Below, in pieces: positions 16,423-23,853 of a stretch of DNA of 58,263 bases. This stretch comes from B4-G1 sp964393895 (GTDB lineage Bacteria > Chloroflexota > Anaerolineae > B4-G1), in the NCBI GenBank assembly GCA_964393895.1, contig CAYMWP010000009.1:1-58263 (forward strand), written 5' to 3'. A program made the translations under genes and the position numbers. The notes beneath the pieces were generated by a model. The model had not been told where the DNA came from and did no database searches. It was given only the letters and a program-made list of their open reading frames with translations. The number at the start of each line of letters is the position of its first letter. The stretch's first letter is position 1.

Positions 16423-18210
16423 CTACGGTTCCGTCCCTTCTTCCGGCGGCTCGTAGCCGGGGCCATAGTGATAGGCGGCGCGGCGTGGCGCGTATTTGCT
16501 GACGATAACGTCGTCATAGATCAGGCCGCCCGCCGCGTCGCGGACCCGCCGCACGATGGTCGCTGTCAGCCCGTCCACCGCCGACTGCCACTTGATCACC
16601 GTCCCCGGCGCCAACTCCTCGCGCAATTGGTAGATGGGCGGGCCGGGCTCGGTCTCGTCACTGATCTCTGGCCCCTCCATCTCGACCTTTCGCCCGTCGT
16701 CGGTGGAGTAGAAGCGAAAGATCAGGCGATGGTTTGCTTCCTCCACCTCCGTCTCGATCAGCAGTGGATAGGCCCGGTCGTTGACGAACTTTAGGTCCAC
16801 GTTCGGCGAATAGACGGTGGCGTCCATCCCCACTCCGCCGCCCCGCAACTCGTAATAGCCCACCCGCTGGTAGTGATACCAGCGCTCGGTGATGGGGTAG
16901 CCGCCCCAGAAGGCGGCGCGGAAAACGGTGGTGCTCACCTGGCATATGCCGCCGCCGATGCCGATAGCCAGTTGCTCGCCGGCGGTGATGTAGGATTCGT
17001 CGTATCCTTCTTCGGCGCTCACCTCCCCCAGGTAGTGGTTGAAGGAAAAAGTCTCCCCCGGCTCCACGACCAGCCCATCGAATTTGAAGGCCGCCAGCCG
17101 GATGTTGTGATCCCGCCCGGAGGGAGAGCCGATAAAGTATGATTCTCCCTCGGCCACCAGCTCGACGATGCCCAGCTCCTCGGCGCTGGCGCTATCTGGG
17201 CAGCAGGGTGGGACGGCCTCCACGACGAGGCCCACGAAGCGGTTGCCGGCTGCCAGTTCCTGGACGATGCGCTCCGCGCTGGCCCCCACGTCGAGCGCGC
17301 GTCCCTCGCTGCTGGCGCTGATAGGTTCCAGTTGGCCCGTATCCTCGTCAAAATGGAAGCGGGCGTTCACCGGCTCAATCGCCAGTGCGGGAGACATCTC
17401 CTCCAGATGGGCCCGCAGCGCGCCCCCGTCCAGCGCGGCGTGCAGCGTTCCGTCCTCCTCCTGCACCACCAGCATGGTGACCAACTGCTCCGGCTGGAGC
17501 GTCCAGGGGCCGGGGTCGCCTTCGAGGGGGTCGGGGATGAGGAGCGTGAGCGGGCCGTCCAGCAGCAGTTCGGCCTCGGCGCGGGCCGGTTCAGCTTTGG
17601 TGATGAGCGGCTCTACCTCGCGGACGACCACATCCACCTCGGCGGGCGTCAAGCCGGTCACGGCCGGCGTCAGCGCCGCCAGAGTCGCCTCCACATCCAA
17701 GCGGCGGCCGGGCCGGGCGGGATTGACGACCGGCGCGATGCCATCCAGGGAGAGAGAGGCGTCGGTGGGAGGAAAATCAACCTGCTCCGCCAGCGTCTCC
17801 AGGTAGAGACGGGCCTCGCGCTCGTCGTAGACGACGGTGGGAGGGAGGTCAAAGCCAAACAGGAGCAGTTCCAGGTGAGCCAGCAGGTTTCCCGGCCGGG
17901 AGAACTCGCGTCCCAGGGCATAGGCCGATGACAGCGTGGTCGGCGTTTCGAGTCGGAGGCCCAGGTCGGTGGGGCGGATGTTCCAGGAACGATCCGGCCC
18001 GCGCAGCGTCACCAGTGGGCCGTTCAGCCCCAGACCGGTTTCCAGCGCAGCGGTGGCCTCGCCGGGCCGCATTCCGCCCACATCCACGCCCCACACTCGC
18101 ACGCCAGGGTAAATGCGCTCGGCGTGGCGCCACTCGAACGCCAGCACTGAACCGAGCAGGAGAGCGAGCAGGGCGCAGATGACGCCGACGAGTAAGACGT
18201 TGATCTTCAT
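16423..18210 (-). CDS. VanW family protein with peptidoglycan-binding-like domains
   Basis: A 595-residue membrane-anchored protein: N-terminal helix (VLLVGVICALLALLLGSVLA), a repeated PG_binding_4-like region and a C-terminal VanW domain (FSFNHYLGEVSAEEGY, GIGGGICQVSTTVFRAAFWGG, DATVYSPNVDLKFVND). VanW was first noted in vancomycin-resistance clusters but is widespread in Gram-positive-type and Chloroflexi envelopes and its reaction is unknown. Starts 20 bp after the rhomboid stop, so the two are likely one operon. The N-terminal portion has GVDVGGMRPGEA typical of the family. Confidence 0.92.
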   Translation of the reverse strand: MKINVLLVGVICALLALLLGSVLAFEWRHAERIYPGVRVWGVDVGGMRPGEATAALETGLGLNGPLVTLRGPDRSWNIRPTDLGLRLETPTTLSSAYALGREFSRPGNLLAHLELLLFGFDLPPTVVYDEREARLYLETLAEQVDFPPTDASLSLDGIAPVVNPARPGRRLDVEATLAALTPAVTGLTPAEVDVVVREVEPLITKAEPARAEAELLLDGPLTLLIPDPLEGDPGPWTLQPEQLVTMLVVQEEDGTLHAALDGGALRAHLEEMSPALAIEPVNARFHFDEDTGQLEPISASSEGRALDVGASAERIVQELAAGNRFVGLVVEAVPPCCPDSASAEELGIVELVAEGESYFIGSPSGRDHNIRLAAFKFDGLVVEPGETFSFNHYLGEVSAEEGYDESYITAGEQLAIGIGGGICQVSTTVFRAAFWGGYPITERWYHYQRVGYYELRGGGVGMDATVYSPNVDLKFVNDRAYPLLIETEVEEANHRLIFRFYSTDDGRKVEMEGPEISDETEPGPPIYQLREELAPGTVIKWQSAVDGLTATIVRRVRDAAGGLIYDDVIVSKYAPRRAAYHYGPGYEPPEEGTEP

Positions 18211-18229
18211 AGCGAACGGCGGCCCGGTC

Positions 18230-18940
18230 TCACCAACGACGATAATCGTCTATGTAGGTGCGTGGCGGCGGAGGGAGATGGCGGCGCGGCGCGATGAGGC
18301 GAACCAGCGCCAGCCCAAAGACAAAGCCCCCGATGTGCGCCCACCACGCCACGCCGCCGCTTTGAAAGACGTCGGTGGAGGTCAGGGCAAAGAGACCGTT
18401 GAACAACTGGGAGATGAACCAAAAGCCCAAATAGATCAGGGCCGGCAGTTCGACGATGCGGATAAAGTAGAATATGGGCACGAGCGTGACGACGCGGGCG
18501 TAGGGATAGAGCACCAGATAAGCCCCCAGTACGCCGGCGATGGCCCCGCTGGCCCCCACCGTCGGCAGCGACGACCCGGAGTAAGCCGCCAGGTGAGCGC
18601 CGCTGGCGACCAGGCCGCCGAGCAGATAGAACAGCAGATAGCGCGTGTGCCCCAGCCGATCCTCGACGTTATCGCCAAAGATGTAGAGCGCCAGCATATT
18701 GGAGATTAGGTGCCACCAGCCGCCGTGCAGGAACATTGAAGTGAGCAGAGGCAGCCAGCCGCTCACCCCGCCAACCTGCCAGAAGCGAGTCGGCACCAGG
18801 CCGGCCGCCCAGATGAGTTGCTCCGCCTGGCGCGCTCCCAGGATGGCCTGAAACAAAAAGACGAGCACATTGATGGCGATGAGGGTGGTGTTGACGATGG
18901 GAAAGCGGCGGGTGGGTATGGTATCGCGCAAGGGAATCAT
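18230..18940 (-). CDS. rhomboid family intramembrane serine protease
   Basis: A 236-residue membrane protease. The catalytic Ser131 lies in GASGAIAGVLGAYL and the His202 in WWAHIGGFVFG. The HGGWWHLISNMLALYIFGDN segment is the usual N-terminal signature. Rhomboids cleave transmembrane helices of other proteins; substrate unknown. First gene of an apparent operon with vanW, driven by a near-consensus promoter. Confidence 0.95.
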   Translation of the reverse strand: MIPLRDTIPTRRFPIVNTTLIAINVLVFLFQAILGARQAEQLIWAAGLVPTRFWQVGGVSGWLPLLTSMFLHGGWWHLISNMLALYIFGDNVEDRLGHTRYLLFYLLGGLVASGAHLAAYSGSSLPTVGASGAIAGVLGAYLVLYPYARVVTLVPIFYFIRIVELPALIYLGFWFISQLFNGLFALTSTDVFQSGGVAWWAHIGGFVFGLALVRLIAPRRHLPPPPRTYIDDYRRW

Positions 18941-18994
18941 AGTTTACCTTCTTTGGATTATGTCGCTATAACCCGATTTAATTGTCTCACCCAC

Positions 18995-19022
18995 ATTATA
19001 CTCTACCCGCTTGCTCTGTCAA
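18995..19022 (-). promoter_or_regulatory. consensus promoter of the rhomboid-vanW operon
   Basis: Minus strand: perfect TTGACA (19017-19022), 16-bp spacer, perfect TATAAT (18995-19000), 55 bp upstream of the rhomboid start. Confidence 0.75.
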
Positions 19023-19065
19023 AGCTGTGCGGATGTGGACAGTCACAGGGTTCAGTTAACAGCGA

Positions 19066-19099
19066 AGAAACCAGGTTTTTTCCGAAAAACCTGGTTTCT
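19066..19099. repeat. 15-bp stem hairpin, AGAAACCAGGTTTTT type
   Basis: AGAAACCAGGTTTTT (19066-19080) and its exact complement (19085-19099) surround a 4-base loop between the divergently placed rhomboid promoter and the end of the LCP gene. The AAACC/GGTTT core with T-run suggests a transcription terminator for LCP or a mobile palindrome. Confidence 0.7.
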
Positions 19100-19167
19100 C
19101 ATCTACCAAACCCTAGTTTATTGAAAAGACACCCCTTTAGGGTCCTCGATTTCTTGGCGGATGGGGC

Positions 19168-20553
19168 TTATTCCTCCGGCGGCTGGTAATCGGCTCCCAG
19201 GATGACCGAGATGTCGTACTCGGCGTTGGGGGTGCTGCCGTGTACCACGGCCGTCGGAGGGAGGTTCAAGAGGCCGACGAGGTACTCGGCTGTGTAGGTC
19301 TTGCCGGTGTAGACGATGACGAGCGATTCGGTATAGTCTGACCGGTCGGCGTTGGCGATGTTTGCGATCTGTACGCCCTGCTGTTGCAGGCGCTCGCTAG
19401 TGCTCCCGGCCAGTCCCTCCGTCGCCGTTCCGTTGAGCACCTGGATGGAGGCTGCCTCGGCCGCCAACCGCGCCGCCGGGTCGTCCTCCTCCGCCACCAC
19501 AGGGGCTGCGGTGGTAAAGATGGAATCGCGCAGTTCCCGGATTCCGTCCCGCAAGGGAATCAACACCTGTTGCCCGTCGGGCGTTTCCCAGAATTGGGTA
19601 TAGTGCTCGTCAATCACGGCGTAGCGGATGTCGTCTGGCTCTATCTTGCTCGCCAGGTTTGCCAGGGCGATGATCTCGTCCAGCTTGAGATCGGTCACTA
19701 CCGCATCTTCCAGCATGTGCCACAGTTCCGGAGCCTGGGACGCCAACTGCGGTAACATGTCGAGCCGCGTGATCTGCTCGAACACTGCCATCACGACCTC
19801 TTGCTGGCGCCTGGCCCGGCCAAAGTCGCCACCACCGGAGTGGCGGGTGCGCGCGTATTTGAGCGCCATCTCGCCGTCAAAGTGTTGCCAGCCGGCCGGG
19901 ATGTGCAGGGGGTCGTAACCGTAGGGGTCGGCAGGGTCGCTGGATGGATAGGTGGGATCGTTGATTTCCTGTTCCACGTAGATGTCAACTCCGCCGGTGC
20001 GGTCCACCAGCTCCTCAAAGGCGGTAAAGTTGACACGTGCATAGTGGTGTATGTGGACGCCGAGGTTGTACTGGACGGTCTTGGCTGCGAGCGCCGGCCC
20101 GCCGCCGGGGTAGTCGTAGATATCGCCGAGGTAGTGGGCGGTGTTGATGCGTCCTTCTTCGTAGCCGGGGATCGGCACCCACAGGTCGCGCGGGATGGAT
20201 AACATCCCGCCGGTCATTGAGACCGGGTCAACCGTCAGAACCAGCATCGTGTCGGTGCGCCAGGGGCCTTGTTCGTGCTCGCGCTGGTCAATACCCATCA
20301 CCAGTACGTTGACCCGTTCGGTCCCCGCCCACTCTGGCAATGGCTGTGTTGGGTCCCACGGAGTTTCGTCAGCTCCGCCGTCCTCTATGGTAAAATCGGG
20401 CAACATGTCGTCGGCGGCGATGAACTGCCTCACCTGGTCGAAAGCTACCAGGCCCGCCATGACGGCGACGGTAAGGAATACCGCGATGAGGCTCAACGTG
20501 AAGAGCTTTTGGGCCATGTTCGAACGGGCAGCCCGCCTTGCATTACGTCGCAC
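19168..20553 (-). CDS. LytR-CpsA-Psr (LCP) family protein
   Basis: A 461-residue envelope protein: short basic N-terminus, one membrane helix, LCP catalytic domain (NVLVMGIDQREHEQGPWRTDTMLVLTVD split over conserved Asp and Arg; ALKYARTRHSGGGDFGRARRQQ) and a C-terminal LytR_C domain (IQVLNGTATEGLAGSTSERL). LCP enzymes attach glycopolymers to peptidoglycan or proteins from polyprenyl phosphate carriers. GTG start with GGAGGG five bases upstream. Length normal for LCP plus LytR_C. Confidence 0.93.
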   Translation of the reverse strand: MRRNARRAARSNMAQKLFTLSLIAVFLTVAVMAGLVAFDQVRQFIAADDMLPDFTIEDGGADETPWDPTQPLPEWAGTERVNVLVMGIDQREHEQGPWRTDTMLVLTVDPVSMTGGMLSIPRDLWVPIPGYEEGRINTAHYLGDIYDYPGGGPALAAKTVQYNLGVHIHHYARVNFTAFEELVDRTGGVDIYVEQEINDPTYPSSDPADPYGYDPLHIPAGWQHFDGEMALKYARTRHSGGGDFGRARRQQEVVMAVFEQITRLDMLPQLASQAPELWHMLEDAVVTDLKLDEIIALANLASKIEPDDIRYAVIDEHYTQFWETPDGQQVLIPLRDGIRELRDSIFTTAAPVVAEEDDPAARLAAEAASIQVLNGTATEGLAGSTSERLQQQGVQIANIANADRSDYTESLVIVYTGKTYTAEYLVGLLNLPPTAVVHGSTPNAEYDISVILGADYQPPEE

Positions 20554-20640
20554 TTTTACCCTCCAAGTGATTCAAGATTTGTTGATTGAGGATTGATGGA
20601 TTTCTGGTCATCGCGGCGGATTATAACACGATTGCACTGA

Positions 20641-22800
20641 TTAGGGTAGTTCTGCCGCGTAGAGCCGTCCTCCGCTGATCACGTACAATCGCCCGGCCGT
20701 CTCATCCACCGCCAGCGCTTCCAGCTCGTCGAACGCCCCTGCGGCGCGGAACTGGGCGTGAAATTCTCCATCAGGTTTAAATTCGATCACCCGGCTGTTG
20801 GCCCGGTCGGCCACGTATACCGTCTCACTACGGCTATCCGGGTCCAGCGCGAACGCGACCGCCTGGCCGAGACCTTTGGGCACACCGCGTATTTCGAAAG
20901 GCTGAGGTTCGCGTTGCAGGAATTTGAGGATCGTCCCATCGGCATAGAGGAGGTAGATGTTGCCGTCTATTGCCATATCCAGGGCGTCCGCCAATGGCAT
21001 GGGCGGCGGCGTGACAAAGTAGCGGTCGGGCTGCTCTGGGTAGGTGTCGCCGCTAGGTTCGTATCGCCATATCTGGTCGTCGACGACATCCAAGATATAG
21101 AGGCGGCCCTCGAAAGAATCAACGGCCCTGGCCGTTCCGGTCGGCGGTGTGCCCAACAGGGAGTAGGTCAAGCTCGTTTCTCCTTCCGTCCCTCCCCAGG
21201 CCGGATCGTGGCTTATCAGTGCGCTGCTCTCATCGAGGACGATCAGGTTGCTCGTCTGCCGCTCGCCGCCCGGGTTCATCCAGGTGAAATCCACCAGATT
21301 GCCTATCTCTTGGCCTGCAATGTGTTGTCCGGTGTGGACGAGGGGAGACGGGACATCTTGCTCGAGCACGCCGTCGCCGGTCGGGGCGAGGGTCAGTTGG
21401 ACCACCCAGCCGGACGCCGGATCGAGCACAAAGATCGTCTGTCCGTGGACGACCAGTCGGCGCGCAGTATCGCTTTGCCCCAGGTCTGCCAGATGTATGG
21501 GGGTCAGGCGGACTATGCCGTCGAGGACATCCAGGGCGGCCTGAGCCTGGGCCTGGAGCGCGATGGCCGTCGTATCGTCGGGTCGCCATGCGACGGCCGT
21601 GTTGGCGTATTCCAGCGCGGCTTCCCAATGAGGGCGAGCTTGCTCAGGAACTGTTCCCGCTTCCTGGGCCAACGCGACTTCTTGTTGTGCTCTGTCAACC
21701 AGGCCCTGGAAACGCGCCTCTTTTCCAAAAGAGCCATAGGCCAGTATCACGATGGCGGCGACCACGAGGGGGATGGCGAACGCGGCGACCGCCATAACGG
21801 TGCGATTCTCCTTGGGAATCGGGCGGGGGGTGCGCTCCCGCCGAATGGCTTCTCGTTCAGCGCCGGGTAGCATGCGCCGGAACAATGCGCCCACACCGCC
21901 GGCCAGCCATGCGCCGGTGGCTACGATGCCACGTCCCAGGCCGCTGCCCACGCGGCGGAGGCCGCGTCCCACTCGCTCGCCCAGGCCAGGCCCCTGACGG
22001 ACCGGCCTGGGGCGCGGGCGTGGTTCTGGCTTGGGCTTGGGCGGTTCGACCGGGCGCCTGATGGGGCGCTCGCGCGGCTGGCTCGGTGTGGACTTGGCAC
22101 GGCGCGGACGGGGGGGTGATTCGCGGCCGGCCCAGCGCACGACCAGCGCGACCAGGTCGGCTCCACCTCCGATCTGTTCCAGGCCCGCGACTATCTCCCG
22201 CATCTCGGCGCGGGCTAACACGCGGGGCAGGGCGTCGCCGCTGGCTTCCCGGAGCAAGGTGGAAGAGGTCAGTAGCAGCGTATCTCCGATGGAAGCGGGG
22301 GTGTGATAGAGGCGCACGTCGGTGAGTGGGCCCACTCCCAGGCGCGGCAATTCCTCGTCGCAAAAGTACTCGAGGTAGCCTCCGCGCAAGGCGCACGGCT
22401 GGGCCGGGCCGGCCTGGGCGATGAACAGATCCTCGCCGTGCAGAGCAGCGCAGATGAAAGTGCCATAGCACCGCCTGGCGGGATCGGAGTGTAGGTTGGC
22501 GCGAAACAGATGACGGCTGGCGGCGGCGGCGGCCTTGCGCAGTGCCGCCGTGATGCTGCCCGCGGCCGACCAGTACGCCTGAGCCGCCGCCTCGCGCAAT
22601 TCCCGGTAGAGGTGCGGCGATGCCGCCTTATCCAGGTCAAACAACAGGAACAACAGTTCGTTCTCTCGTCCACGGGCCACCCGTGGCGGCGGAGACTGGA
22701 CGGAAGCGCAAGGCTCGGCATCCCGAGATGCGCCGCCGGCGACGCGCAAGGCGCCGGTGACAGGCTCAATGGGGCGGGAGGTGGAATTATGTGCGTTCAT
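20641..22800 (-). CDS. membrane protein: PP2C-like domain fused to an extracytoplasmic propeller
   Basis: A 719-residue protein. Residues about 45-230 resemble the PP2C/SpoIIE phosphatase fold (GTFICAALHGEDLFIAQAGPA, DTLLLTSSTLLREAS, GGADLVALVVRW). The metal-binding Asp of the usual SDGL and DGMGG motifs are absent (TSST instead), so it is probably not an active phosphatase. A long Arg/Pro linker, one membrane helix (FAIPLVVAAIVILAYGSF), a TPR-like helix pair and a C-terminal beta-propeller-like region follow. Similar architectures in Chloroflexi lie near kinase or LCP genes. Function unknown. GAGGTG lies upstream of ATG. Confidence 0.7.
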   Translation of the reverse strand: MNAHNSTSRPIEPVTGALRVAGGASRDAEPCASVQSPPPRVARGRENELLFLLFDLDKAASPHLYRELREAAAQAYWSAAGSITAALRKAAAAASRHLFRANLHSDPARRCYGTFICAALHGEDLFIAQAGPAQPCALRGGYLEYFCDEELPRLGVGPLTDVRLYHTPASIGDTLLLTSSTLLREASGDALPRVLARAEMREIVAGLEQIGGGADLVALVVRWAGRESPPRPRRAKSTPSQPRERPIRRPVEPPKPKPEPRPRPRPVRQGPGLGERVGRGLRRVGSGLGRGIVATGAWLAGGVGALFRRMLPGAEREAIRRERTPRPIPKENRTVMAVAAFAIPLVVAAIVILAYGSFGKEARFQGLVDRAQQEVALAQEAGTVPEQARPHWEAALEYANTAVAWRPDDTTAIALQAQAQAALDVLDGIVRLTPIHLADLGQSDTARRLVVHGQTIFVLDPASGWVVQLTLAPTGDGVLEQDVPSPLVHTGQHIAGQEIGNLVDFTWMNPGGERQTSNLIVLDESSALISHDPAWGGTEGETSLTYSLLGTPPTGTARAVDSFEGRLYILDVVDDQIWRYEPSGDTYPEQPDRYFVTPPPMPLADALDMAIDGNIYLLYADGTILKFLQREPQPFEIRGVPKGLGQAVAFALDPDSRSETVYVADRANSRVIEFKPDGEFHAQFRAAGAFDELEALAVDETAGRLYVISGGRLYAAELP

Positions 22801-22971
22801 ATAGGCACCTCGTCAGGCGCAATGCTGTTCTTTGGGGTTACCACTCCGAAAATACCCTCTGTCGGTGGGCGAGCCCAATCCCTCCGGCGGCGGTCGGGAG
22901 ACGCCGCTGCGCTTACAGCCGCACGGAGCGTTTTCGTCATTGAGGGTGAAGAGTCCACGGTTACTGCCTTA

Positions 22972-22999
22972 ATTATACTCGACGGCGGCTCGTGCGCAA
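22972..22999 (-). promoter_or_regulatory. candidate promoter for the PP2C-like membrane protein
   Basis: Minus strand: TTGCGC (22994-22999), 16-bp spacer, TATAAT (22972-22977), about 170 bp before the start codon at 22800. Apart from this, 22801-23188 holds nothing I recognise. Confidence 0.5.
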
Positions 23000-23188
23000 A
23001 CGGCTGTCCGGTGCGCCAGTAGGGGAGGGCCGTACCAGTGGCAGCGACGGCGGTCGGGGTCGGAGACGAAGGAGGCGCACCGGCAACGGTACGTTGTGTC
23101 AGAGATGTAGGAAGTGGAAATGGGCTGAGAGGGAGAGCCTGCCTGGAGAGTAGCAGGTTCAAGATGATGGGGATTACAGGAAGGAAGA

Positions 23189-23217
23189 AGCGGCCCGGTC
23201 ATACCGACCGGGCCGCT
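23189..23217 (-). terminator. intrinsic terminator of the lysine-rich mini-gene
   Basis: AGCGGCCCGGTC (23189-23200) and its exact complement (23206-23217) form a 12-bp GC-rich stem with a 5-base loop. On the minus strand it is followed by TTCTTCCTTCC. It begins 26 bp after the stop codon of the mini-gene. Confidence 0.75.
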
Positions 23218-23242
23218 GATTACATATCGCCTCCCAAGACTA

Positions 23243-23326
23243 TTAGGATTTCTTGGGCTTCTTGGGCTTCTTGGGCTTTGACGTCTTTTTCTTTGTCTCT
23301 GTAGGCTTTTTGGCTTTTTCGGCCAT
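23243..23326 (-). CDS. 27-aa lysine/proline-rich peptide
   Basis: ATG at 23326 is preceded by GGAGGTGGT at the right spacing, and TAA ends it at 23243. The peptide has Lys at about half its positions and ends in three tandem Lys-Pro-Lys units (SKPKKPKKPKKS). It has its own candidate promoter (23483-23491) and a strong terminator, so it is a self-contained transcription unit although too short for most gene finders. Composition resembles tails of histone-H1-like or nucleic-acid-binding proteins. No known family recognised; function unknown. Confidence 0.7.
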   Translation of the reverse strand: MAEKAKKPTETKKKTSKPKKPKKPKKS

Positions 23327-23349
23327 CTGACACCACCTCCGTTCGGGCT

Positions 23350-23438
23350 ATTTGATATGGGTGTGTTTCATTTCAGTAGAGACCCTAGACCTCCGAGGTC
23401 TTACCCAACTTGTTTGAAACACACCCATTTGATATGGG
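23350..23438. mobile_element. MITE-like insertion with terminal inverted repeats and direct repeats
   Basis: GGGTGTGTTTCA (23359-23370) and its exact complement TGAAACACACCC (23415-23426) are the ends. The palindrome AGACCTCCGAGGTCT sits in the middle (23388-23402). ATTTGATATGGG occurs directly repeated at 23350-23361 and 23427-23438, as expected of a target duplication overlapping the ends. No transposase inside. It lies in the leader of the lysine-rich mini-gene. A related end sequence is seen at 57972-58058. Confidence 0.65.
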
Positions 23439-23482
23439 CACAGCTTGGGCTTTTGTTGCCTGGACTGACTACATGTGGCTGT

Positions 23483-23491
23483 ATTATATCA
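23483..23491 (-). promoter_or_regulatory. extended -10 promoter of the lysine-rich mini-gene
   Basis: Minus strand TGATATAAT (an extended -10, TGn-TATAAT) at 23491-23483. No good -35 is visible. The transcript would carry a leader of about 150 nt containing the MITE-like insertion. Confidence 0.5.
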
Positions 23492-23693
23492 CACATTGAC
23501 CGATTTATTGGTAAGCGTAAGGTGAAGGTTTGGTGATAATTGTGTGAATCTGGACCACAGTAGGCTGAGGGAGATAGTCAGAGATTGTGTGCTTGCCACT
23601 TGCACCGCCTTTTTACGGCCATGCGGGGCTTGAGCACGTAATTTGAGACTATATCGGCTGGGGAGACTCAGCTTGATTCGAGAGCTTAATGCA

Positions 23694-23853
23694 AAATTCG
23701 TTCCGCTTTGCGCCGGCCCGCACCGCGGGCTGATTCTCAGCCATAGAAGAGGCGGCGCTAGGCCCACAAATTGGCCGAAAAGTGCCCTAACACCGGCTCT
23801 TTAGGCCGGTGTGAGTGTGAAAAACTCGGCACGAATTAACGGAAACCTGTACT
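23694..23853 (-). repeat. 160-bp perfect repeat, copy B (inverted)
   Basis: Exact reverse complement of 9898-10057. It begins at the last base of the stop codon of the downstream glmS-like gene and runs away from it, so it would form the 3' untranslated region. As in copy A, the element is read in the same sense as the adjacent gene. Bases 23439-23693 on the other side hold the mini-gene promoter and nothing else I recognise. Confidence 0.9.
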
